From positions 124,001-188,000 of the forward strand of contig CAVVAB010000010.1 in assembly GCA_963746155.1 (NCBI GenBank): a DNA stretch of 64,000 nt. The letters are read 5' to 3'. Of this stretch, positions 45,227 through 55,077 are shown one piece after another (position 1 is the stretch's first letter; every line of letters starts with the position of its first letter). The position numbers and the translations under genes are program-made. Source of the DNA: AC-32 sp963746155. Its GTDB lineage: Bacteria; Actinomycetota; Thermoleophilia; Gaiellales; Gaiellaceae. The notes under the pieces were generated by a model. It searched no databases. It worked only from the letters and a program-made list of their open reading frames with translations, and was not told the origin of the DNA.

Positions 45227-45994
45227 ATGAACGTCGCGCTCGTGATCCTCGGCGTCACCGTTCTGATCGTGCTCCTGTTCGTGATCGGAGCGCTCAAGGT
45301 CGCCCGCGAGTACGAGCGCGGAATCATCTTCCGGCTCGGCCGCCTGCTGCCCGCGCCCAAGGGCCCAGGTCTCTTCATCCTGATCCCGATCGTCGACCGC
45401 ATGGTCAAGGTCGACCTGCGCACGATCACGCTCAACGTTCCTCCCCAGGACGTGATCACGAAGGACAACGTCCCGGTCCGCGTGAACGCGGTCGCGTACT
45501 TCCGGATCGTCGGCCCGTCCGACGCGGTCGTGCAGGTCGAGAACTACCTGGCCGCCACGTCGCAGATCGCGCAGACGACCTTGCGCTCCGTGCTCGGCCA
45601 GCACCTGCTCGACGAGCTCCTCTCGGAGCGCGACAAGATCAACTCGATCCTGCAGGGGATCATCGACGAGGCCACCTCGCCCTGGGGCATCAAGGTCTCG
45701 ATCGTCGAGATCAAGGACGTCGAGATTCCGTCCAGCATGCAGCGCGCGATGGCGAGGCAGGCAGAGGCCGAGCGCGAGCGCCGCGCGAAGATCATCAGCT
45801 CGGAAGGCGAGTTCCAGGCCTCCGAGCGGCTCAAGGACGCCGCGCTCGTGCTCGAGAAGCACCCGACGGCCCTCCAGCTGCGCTACCTGCAGACGTTGAT
45901 CGAGATCAGCGGCACCCCGTCGACCACGATCGTGTTCCCGGCTCCGCTCGACCTGCTCAAACCGTTTCTCGAGCGACCGAACGACGACTCCTGA
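45227..45994 (+). CDS. slipin (SPFH/stomatin family)
   Basis: 255 residues. N-terminal transmembrane segment (VALVILGVTVLIVLLFVIG), then the SPFH domain (EYERGIIFRLGRLLPAPKGPGLFILIPIVD, DVITKDNVPVRVNAVAYFRI, TLRSVLGQHLLDELLSERDKIN) and an Ala/Glu-rich helix (QRAMARQAEAERERRAKI) before the C-terminus. Membrane scaffold that is the usual partner and substrate of NfeD1b proteases; the gene follows nfeD after 12 bases. The stop overlaps the CTG codon that opens the galT frame. Confidence 0.95.
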   Translation: MNVALVILGVTVLIVLLFVIGALKVAREYERGIIFRLGRLLPAPKGPGLFILIPIVDRMVKVDLRTITLNVPPQDVITKDNVPVRVNAVAYFRIVGPSDAVVQVENYLAATSQIAQTTLRSVLGQHLLDELLSERDKINSILQGIIDEATSPWGIKVSIVEIKDVEIPSSMQRAMARQAEAERERRAKIISSEGEFQASERLKDAALVLEKHPTALQLRYLQTLIEISGTPSTTIVFPAPLDLLKPFLERPNDDS

Positions 45995-46920
45995 GCGAAC
46001 TCCGGGTCGACCCGCTCTCAGGGCGGCTGGTCGCCATTGCGCCCGGGCGGTCCCAGCGCCCCGGCGCTGCCTGGGCGACCTTCGAGCCGGAGGCACCGGA
46101 CGAGCGCGAGAGCTGCCCGTTCTGCGAGGGCCGTGAGGAGCGCACGCCGCCCGAGGTCTTCGCGCTTCCCACCGGTCGCGAGCCGGACACTCCGGGCTGG
46201 TCGGTCCGGGTCGTGCCGAACAAGTTCCCCGCGTTCGAGCACCAGGAGGTGGTCGTTCACGCGCCTGAGCATGTTCGCTCGATCGCCGACCTGGGCGCCG
46301 CTGAGCTCGAGCTCGTGGCCGAGGCGTGGCAGGCACGGGCATCGGCAGCCCGCGCCGACGGGTTCGCGAGCGTGTTCGCGGGTATCAACGAGGGTCGCGC
46401 TGCCGGCTCCAGCCTGCCGCACTCCCACTCACAGCTTGCCGGCTTCCGCGAGCAGCCGGTCTCGCAGGAAGACCCGTGCAAGCTCTGCGACTACGTCGCC
46501 TGGGAGCGGCTCGACCAGGAACGGATCGTCGCCGAGCGCGACGGGCTCGTCCTGCTCTGCCCCTACGCGGGCCGCGCGCCCTACGAGTGCCTGGTCGCTC
46601 CGCTCGAGCACGAGCCGGACGGGTTCGGGAGCCCGCTCCTCGGAGCCGCACTCGACCTCGCAGCGGAGGCGCTTCGCCGCCTGCGAAGCGCGGAGGGACC
46701 GCGGCCGGCCAACCTCTGGCTGCGGCAGGACGGCCACTGGTGCCTCGAGATCGTCCCGCGCCTGACCGTGTTCGCGTCGCTCGAGCTCGCGACGGGGCAC
46801 TTCGTCAACCCGCTCCCACCGGAGGACGCGGCGGCGAGCCTGCGCGAGCGCCGTTTAGTTCGCTCTGCGCCTGCTCGGCGCGGAAGGTGCGAGCCGCCTC
46901 GATCGCAGCGCCGAGGTTGA
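45991..46920 (+). CDS. galT: galactose-1-phosphate uridylyltransferase-like protein (start and end uncertain)
   Basis: HIT-superfamily nucleotidyltransferase of the Leloir pathway. CPFCEG at about residue 34 supplies Cys zinc ligands, VRVVPNKFPAFEH, then LPHSHSQLAG carries the catalytic His of an HxHxQ motif, CKLCDYVAWE, and APYECLVAPLEHEPDGF. The frame opens as SELRVDPLSGRLVAIAPGRSQRP, the normal N-terminus, but the only codon available is CTG 45991, inside the slipin stop. At the 3' end the ORF overlaps the convergent MerR-like gene by 116 bases; the family normally ends near residue 288, so a missed stop at about 46856 (one extra T) is possible. Confidence 0.85.
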   Translation: MSELRVDPLSGRLVAIAPGRSQRPGAAWATFEPEAPDERESCPFCEGREERTPPEVFALPTGREPDTPGWSVRVVPNKFPAFEHQEVVVHAPEHVRSIADLGAAELELVAEAWQARASAARADGFASVFAGINEGRAAGSSLPHSHSQLAGFREQPVSQEDPCKLCDYVAWERLDQERIVAERDGLVLLCPYAGRAPYECLVAPLEHEPDGFGSPLLGAALDLAAEALRRLRSAEGPRPANLWLRQDGHWCLEIVPRLTVFASLELATGHFVNPLPPEDAAASLRERRLVRSAPARRGRCEPPRSQRRG

Positions 46921-47161
46921 GGCCCTTGTCCTTGGCCTGCTTGATCAGCATGACCGTCTCGAGCGCGTCCATGTCGTAGATGCGCTGCTTCCGACCCTTG
47001 GTCGGGATGTGGGCCTTGTTCGTCCAGTAGTCGAGCTGCATCTTCGAGATTCCGGCGACCCGGCACACCTGCCCGAGGTAGAGCTCGAGCTTGTCCAGAT
47101 GCTCGGAAATCTCGACCGGCTCAAGGAAGTCGGCTGCCTTGTGGTACACGATGTGGTCCAC
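46805..47161 (-). CDS. MerR-like winged-helix DNA-binding protein
   Basis: 118 residues. The N-terminal 40 residues are not typical, then LGQVCRVAGISKMQLDYWTNKAHIPTKGRKQRIYDMDALETVMLIKQAKDKGLNLGAAIEAARTF matches the MerR helix-turn-helix with its wing (KQRIYDMDAL) and the start of the dimer helix. There is no C-terminal ligand domain, so it is a minimal MerR/HspR-type factor. GGGAGGTGG just upstream of ATG 47161 is a strong ribosome site, and TATAAC at about 47193 on the minus strand could be a -10 element. Its 3' end overlaps galT. Confidence 0.75.
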   Translation of the reverse strand: MDHIVYHKAADFLEPVEISEHLDKLELYLGQVCRVAGISKMQLDYWTNKAHIPTKGRKQRIYDMDALETVMLIKQAKDKGLNLGAAIEAARTFRAEQAQSELNGARAGSPPRPPVGAG

Positions 47162-47243
47162 CTCCCGCCGAACGCGCGCCTGAGTTGAAAGTTATATCGC
47201 GCTTCTTCGCGTTCGTGAGCCGTGAGCCGTCGGCGCCTGGCCG

Positions 47244-49784
47244 CTAGGGCGTCTCGGCGGGCTCTTCGGCGGCGGGCTCGGCAGCAGGAGCCTCCTCCGC
47301 CTCGTCGTCCTCGGACTCTGCGACAAGCGCGATGCTGGAGACCAGCTCGGCCTTGCGGAGCCGCACGACGATCACGCCCTGTGTGGCGCGGCCGAGCCGC
47401 TTGATCTCGCTGACGGACATCTTGATCACGGTCCCGCCGGTCGAGATCACGATCAGCTGCTCGCCCTCCCGGACCGCGACCGCGCCCGCAAGCTGGCCGC
47501 GTGCCTCCGTCAGCTGGACCGTCTTCACGCCGAGCCCGCCGCGGCCCTTGACCGGGTAGTCGCGCCATCCGCGTCCGCTTGCCGTAGCCCTGGTCGGTGA
47601 CGACGAGCATGTCGAGATCGTCCCGGGCGATCGCCGCCGCGATCACCTCGTCGCCCTTCCGCAGGCTCATGCCCTTGACGCCTGACGTGGCCCGACCCAT
47701 CGGGCGGGCGTTCTGCTCGGCGAACCGGATCGCCTGGCCCTTCCGCGAGACCAGCATGATGTCGTCGGTCCCCGACGAGTGGAGGACGTCGACGAGCGCG
47801 TCGCCGTCGCGCAGCTTGATCGCGATGATCCCGTCCGCCTTGAGCGGGGTGTTGTACTCCTCGAAGCGGGTCTTCTTGACCATCCCCTTGCGCGTGGCGA
47901 GGACGAGGTACTCGGCCTCCTTGAACTCGCGCGTCGCGATCACTGCCTTCACCTGCTCGTCCTGGGCGAACGGGAGCAGGTTGACGATCGCGCGGCCCTT
48001 CGACTGGCGCGTCCCGAGCGGTAGCTCGTGCACCTTCAGCCGGTAGACCTTGCCGACGGTGGTGAAGAAGAGCAGGTAGTCGTGCGTCGAGGCGACGAAC
48101 AGGTGCTCGATGTAGTCCTCGTCCTTGAGGTCCATGCCCATCACGCCGATCCCGCCGCGGCGCTGCTCGCGGTAGGCGCTGACCGGTAGGCGCTTCACGT
48201 AGCCCGAGCGCGTGATCGCGATGACCATGTCCTCCTCCGCGATCAGGTCCTCGAGCTCGAGCTCGTCCTCGCCGGCGACGATCTCCGTGCGACGCTCGTC
48301 GTCCTTCGCGTAGCCGGTGACGAGCTCGGCGAGCTCGTCCTTGATCACCCCGTCGACCTTGGCCGGGTCGCCGAGGATCGCGCGCAGCTCCGTGATCCGC
48401 TCCTGGAGGTCCTTGAACTCCTCCTCGATCTCCTTGCGCGCAAGGCCGGTCAGGCGCGAGAGGCGAAGGTCGAGGATCGCCTGGGCCTGGATCTCCGAGA
48501 GCTCGAACTGCTCCATCAGGCCGGAGCGCGCGTCGTCGGTGTCCGCCGCGGCGCGGATCAGCGCGATCACCGCGTCGAGGTTGTCGAGCGCCTTGAGGTA
48601 GCCCTCGAGGACGTGGGCGCGGCGCTCGGCCTGGCGCAGCTCGTACTTCGAGCGGCGGGTGACGATCTCGCGCTGGTAGTCGAGGTAGTGGCGGACGAGC
48701 TCGAGCAGCGAGAGCGTCTTCGGGACGCCGTCGACGAGCGCGACCGCGTTGTAGCCGAACGTCGTCTGGAGCGGCGTCAGCTTGAAGAGCTTGTTCAGCG
48801 CCACCTGCGGGATCGCGTCGCGCTTCAGCTCGACGTAGATCCGCATGCCCTCCTTGTCGGAGTGGTCCTGCAGCGCCTCGTCCGACATCGGCACCTCGGT
48901 GAGCGTGCCCGCCTTGACGAGGTCGGCGATCTTCTCGATCACGCCGCCCTCGCCGGCCTTGCGCACGCCGTAGGGCAGCTCGGTGATGATGATCGCGCTC
49001 TTGCCCCCGCGGAGCTGCTCGATGTGAGCACGCCCGCGGACCAGTGATCCGCCCGCGCCCGCTCCGGTAGGCGTCGCGGATTCCCGAGAAGCCGACGATC
49101 GCGCCACCGGTCGGGAAGTCCGGGCCCTTGACGTGCTTCATCAGCTTGTCGACGTTGATCGCCGGCTCGTCGATCATCGCCATGATCCCGTTGCACGATC
49201 TCGCCGAGGTTGTGCGGCGGCATGTTCGTCGCCATCCCGACCGCGATCCCCGCCGAGCCGTTGACGAGCAGGTTCGGGAACCGCGCGGGCAGCACCATCG
49301 GCTCGCGGCGCGACTCGTCGTAGTTCGGCATGAAGTCGACCGTGTCCGCGTCGATGTCGCGCAGGAGCTCGGTCGCGATCCGCGAGAGACGGCACTCCGT
49401 GTAGCGCATCGCGCCCGCGGGATCGCCGTCGACGGAGCCGAAGTAGCCCTGGCCGTCGACGAGCGGGTAGCGGAGCGAGAACGGCTGCGCGAGCCGGACC
49501 AGCGCGTCGTAGATCGCCTGGTCGCCGTGCGGGTGGTAGTTGCCCATGACGTCGCCGACCACGCGCGCGGACTTGCGGGTCGGGCGGTTGGGCTGGAGCC
49601 CGGCCTCGTGCATCGCGTACATCACGCGGCGGTGAACGGGCTTCAGGCCGTCGCGCACGTCCGGCAGCGCGCGGCTCACGATCACGCTCATCGCGTAGTC
49701 GAGGAAGCTGGTGCGAACCTCCTGGTCGAGCTCGCGGCTCTCGATGCGCCCGGCCCCGAGCGGGCCCGTCTCGAGCTCAGACAT
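47244..49784 (-). CDS. gyrA: DNA gyrase subunit A (three apparent frame breaks)
   Basis: Breakage-reunion subunit of gyrase, about 846 residues after correction. Winged helix and active-site Tyr in GAMRYTECRLSRIA, QRDR region GNYHPHGDQAIYDALVRLAQPFS, coiled-coil and C-terminal beta-pinwheel with GyrA box variant QRRGGIG, acidic Glu/Ala tail. Extra bases near 49189 (EIVQ/IMAMIDEP), 49045 (SGRGRIT/VRGRAHIEQ) and 47562 (KRTRM/RDYPVKGRGG) account for four ORF pieces. ATG 49784 overlaps gyrB by 8 bases. As an essential gene with complete motifs it is certainly functional in the organism. Confidence 0.96.
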
Positions 49785-52171
49785 CCAGGTTCTTCACTTC
49801 GAGGGCGTTCTGCTCGATGAACTCGCGCCGCGGCTCGACCTCGTCGCCCATCAGACGTGAGAACCAGAGGTCGGCCGCCGCCGCGTCCTCGACGTCCACG
49901 CGGATGATCATCCGCTCGGCCGGGTCCATCGTCGTCTTCCAGAGCTCGGGCGCGTTCATCTCGCTGAGGCCCTTGAAGCGCGTGATCTGGATCCCGGTCT
50001 TGGCGAGCGACAGCGCCGACTCGCGCAGGCCCTCGAACGTGATCGCGTACTCCGATTCCTTGCCCAGGCTGACGGTGAAGGGCGGCAGCCCGCCGACGAT
50101 CTCGGCCAGCCGCGCGTGCGCCTTGCGCACGCGCTCGTAGATCGGCGAGCCGAGCAGCTCCCCGGGCACGACCACGTTCATGGTCGCGTTCGTGCCGAGC
50201 TCGACGACCTGGACGAGCAGCGAGTCGCCGTCGACGCTCGCCTCGAGCCCGAAGCCGTTCTGGTCGGCCCCGGCGATCGCCTTCGCGGCATCGCTGGGCG
50301 AGGCGGCCTCGGTCTCGACGAGCCCGTGGTGAAGGACGAAGTCCGAGGCCTGCGGCCCGAAGTCCGAGCGCAGCCGGGCAACCCAGCCCGAGGTACTCGC
50401 TGAGCGTGCTCGCGAAGCGCCGGTAGCGGTGCTCGGTCAGCTTGATCGGGGTCCCGTCGCGCGACGTGATCTCGAGCGAGCCGAACCGCTCGCGGACCAG
50501 CAGCTCCTCGAGCTGCGAGTCCTTCTCGAGGTAGCTCTGCTGGTTGCCGAAGCGCGCCAGGTAGAGCGGCGGCACCGCGATGAACACGTGCCCGCGGTCG
50601 AACAGCTCCTGCATGTGCCGGTAGAGGAACGTGAGCACGAGCGTGCGGATGTGCGCCCCGTCCACGTCGGCGTCGGTCATGACGATGATCCGGTGGTAGC
50701 GCAGCTTCGAGATGTCGAACTCGTCGCCGATCCCCGTGCCGATCACCTGCACGAGGAGCTGGATCTCGGTGTTCGAGAGCACCTTGTCGATCCGGTTCTT
50801 CTCGGAGTTGATGATCTTCCCGCGCAGCGGGAGGATCGCCTGGTTCGACTTGTCGCGCGCCTCCTTGGCGGCGCCGCCGGCCGAGTTGCCCTCGACGATG
50901 AACATCTCGGCGAGCTCCGGGTCGCGGACCTGGCAGTCGGCGAACTTCTTCGCGATGTCCCCGCCGAAGGCCCCTTTGCGCCGGGTGAGGTCACGCGCCT
51001 TGCGCGCCGCCTGCCGCGCCCGCGACGCCGCGATCGCCTTCTGGATGATCTGCTTGGCGTCGGTCGGGTTCTCCTCGAGGAACTCGGCCAGCTTCGCGTT
51101 GACGGCCTGCTCGACGAAGCCCTTCACCCAGGGGTTGCCGAGCTTCGTCTTCGTCTGGCCCTCGAACTGCGGCTCCTGGAGCTTGACCGAGAGCACCGCG
51201 GCGAGACCCTCGCGCGCGTCCTCGCCCTCGAGGTTGTCCTCCTTCTCCTTCAGCAGGCCGAGCTCCCGCGCGAAGCGGTTGATCGTGCGCGTCAGCGCCG
51301 CGTTGAAGCCGGAGAGGTGCGAGCCGCCCTCGTGGGTGTTGATGTTGTTGGCGAAGGTGTAGAGCGAGTCCTGGTAGGACGAGTTCCACTGCATCGCGAC
51401 CTCGACCGTGCCCTGCTCGCTCTCGCTGGTGAAGTACGCGATCCGCTTGTGTACCGGGTCCTTCGCCGAGTTGACGTGCATCACGAAGTCCTTGATCCCG
51501 CCCTCGAAGTGGAACTCCGCGCTCTCGCCGCCGGCGCGCTCGTCCATGAGGACGATCCGCAGGCCCTTGGTCAGGAACGCGGTCTCGCGGAGGCGCTGGC
51601 TCAGCGTCTCGTACGACCACTCGACCTCCTCGAAGATCTCCTCGCCGTCGGCGAGGAACGTGATCTTCGTGCCCGTCTCCGTCGAGGTGCCGACCTCCTC
51701 GAGCTCCGAGGTCGGCTCGCCGCGCGCGAAGGTCTGGCGGTAGATCTTCCCGTTGCGGCTCACCTCTGCCACGAGCCACTCGGAGAGCGCGTTCACGACC
51801 GAGATGCCGACGCCGTGGAGGCCGCCCGAGACCTTGTACGCGGCCTCTTCGCCGCCGAACTTGCCGCCCGCGTGGAGCTTCGTCAGCACGACCGTCAGGG
51901 CGGACATGCCCTGGTCGGCCATCTCGTCGACGGGGATTCCCGAGCCGTTGTCGATCACCGTCACCGAGCTGTCCGGATGGATGGTCAGCTCGATGGTGTC
52001 GGCGCGCCCGGCGAGGGCCTCGTCGACAGCGTTGTCGACCACCTCGAAGACGAGCTGGTGGAGCCCACGGATGCCCGTCGAGCCGATGTACATGCCCGGC
52101 CGCAGCCGGACTGGCTCGAGGCCCTCGAGAACGGAGATGTCCTTGGCGGTATAGGAAGCTTCAGTTGGCAA
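49777..52171 (-). CDS. gyrB: DNA gyrase subunit B (one apparent frame break)
   Basis: ATPase subunit of gyrase, about 797 residues. GHKL ATPase motifs VFEVVDNAVDEALAG, IDNGSGIPVD, HAGGKFGG and YKVSGGLHGVGISVVNALS; Toprim domain EGNSAGGAAKEARDK, RGKIIN and MTDADVDGAHIRTL; C-terminal part shifted by an extra base near 50388 between SEYLG and WVARLRSDF. The tail (VMGDEVEPRREFIEQNA type: RLMGDEVEPRREFIEQNAL) is canonical. The start is taken as TTG 52171 (LPTEASYTAKDISVLEGLEPVR), with AGGGA 4 bases upstream; no closer ATG exists in frame. Confidence 0.96.
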
Positions 52172-52214
52172 AAAATCCCTGCAAGTAGCACATTTCTTGG
52201 CTACTCGTACTCTA

Positions 52215-52676
52215 TCAGACCGAGCGGCCGGAACCGGCCCTCGCAAGGCTGGCTCGCGCAGCTTTTTCCACTGTTTTGCGAAGTTCTTCTGAGTCGATCT
52301 CGGCGGCCCACGAGCGGGCGTCGCGCGCCTGCTCCCAGGTGGGCTCGGCAAGGGGTGCTTTCGGGGCCTCGGAGACACCCGGCGGGGGCTCCGGCAACGG
52401 TCCCGGAGCGAACTTCAGACGGGCCGGCGCGGACTCGCCGAGCGACTCCTGGAGGCGCGGGAGGATCTCGCTCTCGAGATGCCCGAGCTCGAAGGCCCAG
52501 GCGGACGAGCTGGTCGAGACGAGCAGGGTCCCGTCGCGTGCGAAGCGGGCCGGCCACGCGTTCGCGGCGACCTGCTCTCCGACGACGCCTGGCCACGCCG
52601 CGACGAGGTCGGTCATCGCGCCGGCGGTCCCGAACCGGCCCAGCTCGCGCCTGACCGCCTCGCCGATTTTCTCCAT
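52215..52676 (-). CDS. DUF721 / DciA-like protein
   Basis: 153 residues. N-terminal DUF721 domain (VRRELGRFGTAGAMTDLVAAWPGVVGEQVAANAWPARFARDGTLLVSTSSSAWAFELGHLESEILPRLQ), followed by a Pro-rich linker and a basic/helical tail. DUF721 proteins include DciA, the loader or operator of the replicative helicase in bacteria without DnaC/DnaI; the recF-DUF721-gyrB order is standard in Actinobacteria. The ATG overlaps the recF stop (TGATG), so it is coupled. Confidence 0.88.
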   Translation of the reverse strand: MEKIGEAVRRELGRFGTAGAMTDLVAAWPGVVGEQVAANAWPARFARDGTLLVSTSSSAWAFELGHLESEILPRLQESLGESAPARLKFAPGPLPEPPPGVSEAPKAPLAEPTWEQARDARSWAAEIDSEELRKTVEKAARASLARAGSGRSV

Positions 52677-53753
52677 CACGCGGCCTCCGCCTTGCTGACG
52701 CCGTCCCGGCCCTGGGTGACCTCGATCGTCTGAGCGGGATCGCCGGGCAGCGCGTTCCTGCTCGCGCTCGTGACGAGCGCCTGTCCCGAGACGCGCAGCC
52801 GGTCGGCCAGGATCCGCCGCCGGTTCGGATCGAGCTCGGAGAGAACGTCGTCGAGCAGCAGGAGGGGCGGCACGCCGCGGCGGTCGGCCAGGAGCTCCGC
52901 CTCACCGAGGAGCAGAGCGAGCACGGCCAGGCGCTGCTCGCCCTGCGAGCCGAACGCGCGGAGGTCGCGGCCGGCCGAGAGGACGCCAACGTCGTCGAGG
53001 TGCGGGCCCAGGCCCGTCGTGCCCCGCTCGAGATCGCGGTCGGTGCGGGCCTCGAGGGCATCGGCGGTCGGGAGCTCCGCGGCGTAGGCGAGCTCGCCCT
53101 CCGGGAGGCCGAGCTCCTCCGCGCGCTCGCGGAAGCGCGGCATGGAGCTGGGACACGGTGTCCGCGCGCGCTTCGACGAGCGCCGTCCCCAGAGCAGCGA
53201 CCTGCTCGTTCCAGGGCGCGAGCGCGTCTCGTGACGACAGGCCCTGGGCGACGCGGCGGAGGGCAGCGTTCCGCTGGCCAACAGCGGCGCCGTACTCGGC
53301 CGGCAGGCCCGCGCGGGCAGGCGAGAGGCGGCCGAGCACGCGGTCGAAGTAGGCGCGGCGCGCGGCAGGCCCTCCCTTCACGACCACGAGCCGATCGGGA
53401 GTGAAGACGAGCGTCGCCACCTCGCTTCGCAGCAGCTCGGCCGCTCGCAGACGCGCGCCGTTCAGGCTCGCGCGCTTGCCGGAGCCGAGCTCGAGCGTCA
53501 CTTCGAGCTCGGCGGGCGTCCCGGCCCTGTCGCCGCGCAGAGCGATCCGCGCCGCGTCGCGGCCGAACCGGACGAGCTGCGCATCAGCGCGCGTCCGAGG
53601 CGAAAACCCCTGCGTGCCGACGTGCAGCGACTCGAGCAGGTTCGTCTTGCCGGCGCCGTTCGGCCCGGTCACGAGCACGAGCCCCGGCTCGAGGCCCAGC
53701 TCGAGCGCCGCGTAGGACCGGAAGTCCCGGAGAGAAACCGCGGTGACGATCAG
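52676..53753 (-). CDS. recF: DNA replication/repair protein RecF (one apparent frame break, CTG start)
   Basis: SMC-like ATPase that helps load RecA at gapped DNA. About 359 residues. SLRDFRSYAALELGLEPGLVLVTGPNGAGKTNLLESL contains Walker A, then PDRLVVVKGGPAARRAYFDRVL, and near the end the signature SQGEQRLAVLALLLGEAELL and Walker B LLLLDDVLSELDPNRR. An extra base near 53142 separates SQLHAA from RFRERAEELGLPEG. In-frame TAG codons lie directly before CTG 53753, and no ATG, GTG or TTG occurs before the Walker A region, so CTG (or a mis-called GTG) must start the protein. Confidence 0.92.
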
Positions 53754-53785
53754 CTACTACCCGGTGGTCTGCCTAGGCGCCACGC

Positions 53786-54922
53786 CTACCCAGCGAGCCG
53801 GATCGGCATGATCAGGTACAGGAAGTCGTCGCTCTCGCCCTCGAGCACGGCCGGGCGGAGCGGGCTGATCAGCTTCAGGCGAATCTGGTCGCCGGCGATC
53901 GACTCCACACCGTCCCGGAGAAACTCCGCGTTGAAGCCGATCTCGAGCGGGTCGCCGGTGAACGCGGCGGGAAGCGACTCGCGGGCCTCGCCGACGTCCT
54001 GCGTCTGCGCGGAGACCGTCAGCTCACCGTCGGCAAAGCGCAGCCGCAGCGGCGAGTTTCGCTGAGCCATCACCGATACGCGCCGGACGACGTCGAGCAG
54101 CTCCTCGCGACCGAGCGCGACCTCGTGTTCGAAGGCGTCGGGCACGAGCTGCTTGACGTTCGGGAACTGGCCGTCGATGCGGCGGGTCGTGAGCCACGCC
54201 CCGTCGGCGGTCCCGAAGACGACCTGGTTCTCGTGGACGCCGAGCGAGAGCTTCTCGCCCTCGGGAGCGATTCGGGTGAGCTCGCCGAGCGCTCGGGCCG
54301 GCACGATCGCCTCCAGCTCGGGGATCGGGCCCTCGAGCGCCGTCTCTTTCATCGACAGCCGGTAGGAGTCGGTCGCGGCCATCACGAGCCTCCCCGGCTC
54401 GAACTGGACGAGCACCCCTGTGAGCACCGGACGCGACTCGTCGCGAGACGCCGAGCGGCTGACACGCGCAACCGTCTCCAGCATCGTGTGACGATCGACC
54501 TCGTGCAGCTCGATCCCGTCTGTATCCGGCAGGCGGGGGAAGTCCTCCGCGTTGTAGGTGTGTAGGCGGTAGCTCGCGGTGCCACAGGTGATCTCGCACA
54601 CGGCCTCCTCGAGCTTGTGCTCGATCGAGACCTCCGCCTCCGGCAGGAGCCGCGCGAGCTCGAGCAGGAGCCGTCCCGGCACGACGACCGACCCGTCCGC
54701 GTCGATCTTCGCGTCGATCACGGTCCGCAGCGAGACCTCCATGTCGGTCGCGGCCAGGCGCAGCTTCCCCTCGCTCGCGTCCAGCAGGATCCCGGCCAGG
54801 ATCTGCACCGAGCTCCTCGTCGAGACGCCACGCGAGACCAGCCCGAGCGCATGCAGGAGCTCGTCACGCGAGCAGGTTGCCTTGAGGGTCCCCTGGGCGG
54901 TCACGGTGTCTACTTCGATCAT
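53786..54922 (-). CDS. dnaN: DNA polymerase III sliding clamp (beta subunit)
   Basis: 378 residues, intact. Three repeated clamp domains: TLKATCSRDELLHALGLVSRGVSTRSSVQILAGILLDASEGKLRLAATDMEVS at the N-terminus, MLETVARVSRSASRDESRPVLTGVLVQFEPGRLVMAATDSYRLS in the middle, and LLDVVRRVSVMAQRNSPLRLRFADGELTVSA in the third, ending with the canonical LIMPIRLAG. Tethers the replicative polymerase to DNA. It lies 155 bases after dnaA and 32 bases before recF. Confidence 0.97.
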   Translation of the reverse strand: MIEVDTVTAQGTLKATCSRDELLHALGLVSRGVSTRSSVQILAGILLDASEGKLRLAATDMEVSLRTVIDAKIDADGSVVVPGRLLLELARLLPEAEVSIEHKLEEAVCEITCGTASYRLHTYNAEDFPRLPDTDGIELHEVDRHTMLETVARVSRSASRDESRPVLTGVLVQFEPGRLVMAATDSYRLSMKETALEGPIPELEAIVPARALGELTRIAPEGEKLSLGVHENQVVFGTADGAWLTTRRIDGQFPNVKQLVPDAFEHEVALGREELLDVVRRVSVMAQRNSPLRLRFADGELTVSAQTQDVGEARESLPAAFTGDPLEIGFNAEFLRDGVESIAGDQIRLKLISPLRPAVLEGESDDFLYLIMPIRLAG

Positions 54923-54954
54923 CTATGAAATTCCTTTGTTGTAGTCATAGAGAG

Positions 54955-55074
54955 TGTGGAGACTGGGGATGACGCGCTCGAACGGCTTGGGAGCGCGGGT
55001 TTGGCTGTGGGGTGACGAGTGGGGAGAAACGAGGGTTGTCGACAGGCTCGGACACCCAACTGGATCGATCCACA
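54955..55074. promoter_or_regulatory. dnaA-dnaN spacer with two DnaA-box-like sites
   Basis: TGTGGAGAC at 54955-54963 (minus-strand GTCTCCACA) and CGATCCACA at 55066-55074 each match seven of nine positions of TTATCCACA. Presumably regulatory sites for dnaN or an accessory part of the origin; the rest of the 155-base gap shows no clear feature. Confidence 0.4.
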
Positions 55075-55077
55075 TTT

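Noticed and set aside
47244..52171. Calling gyrA, gyrB, recF, rnpA and others pseudogenes
   Set aside because: They are essential single-copy-type genes with all motifs preserved on both sides of each break, so loss of function is not credible.
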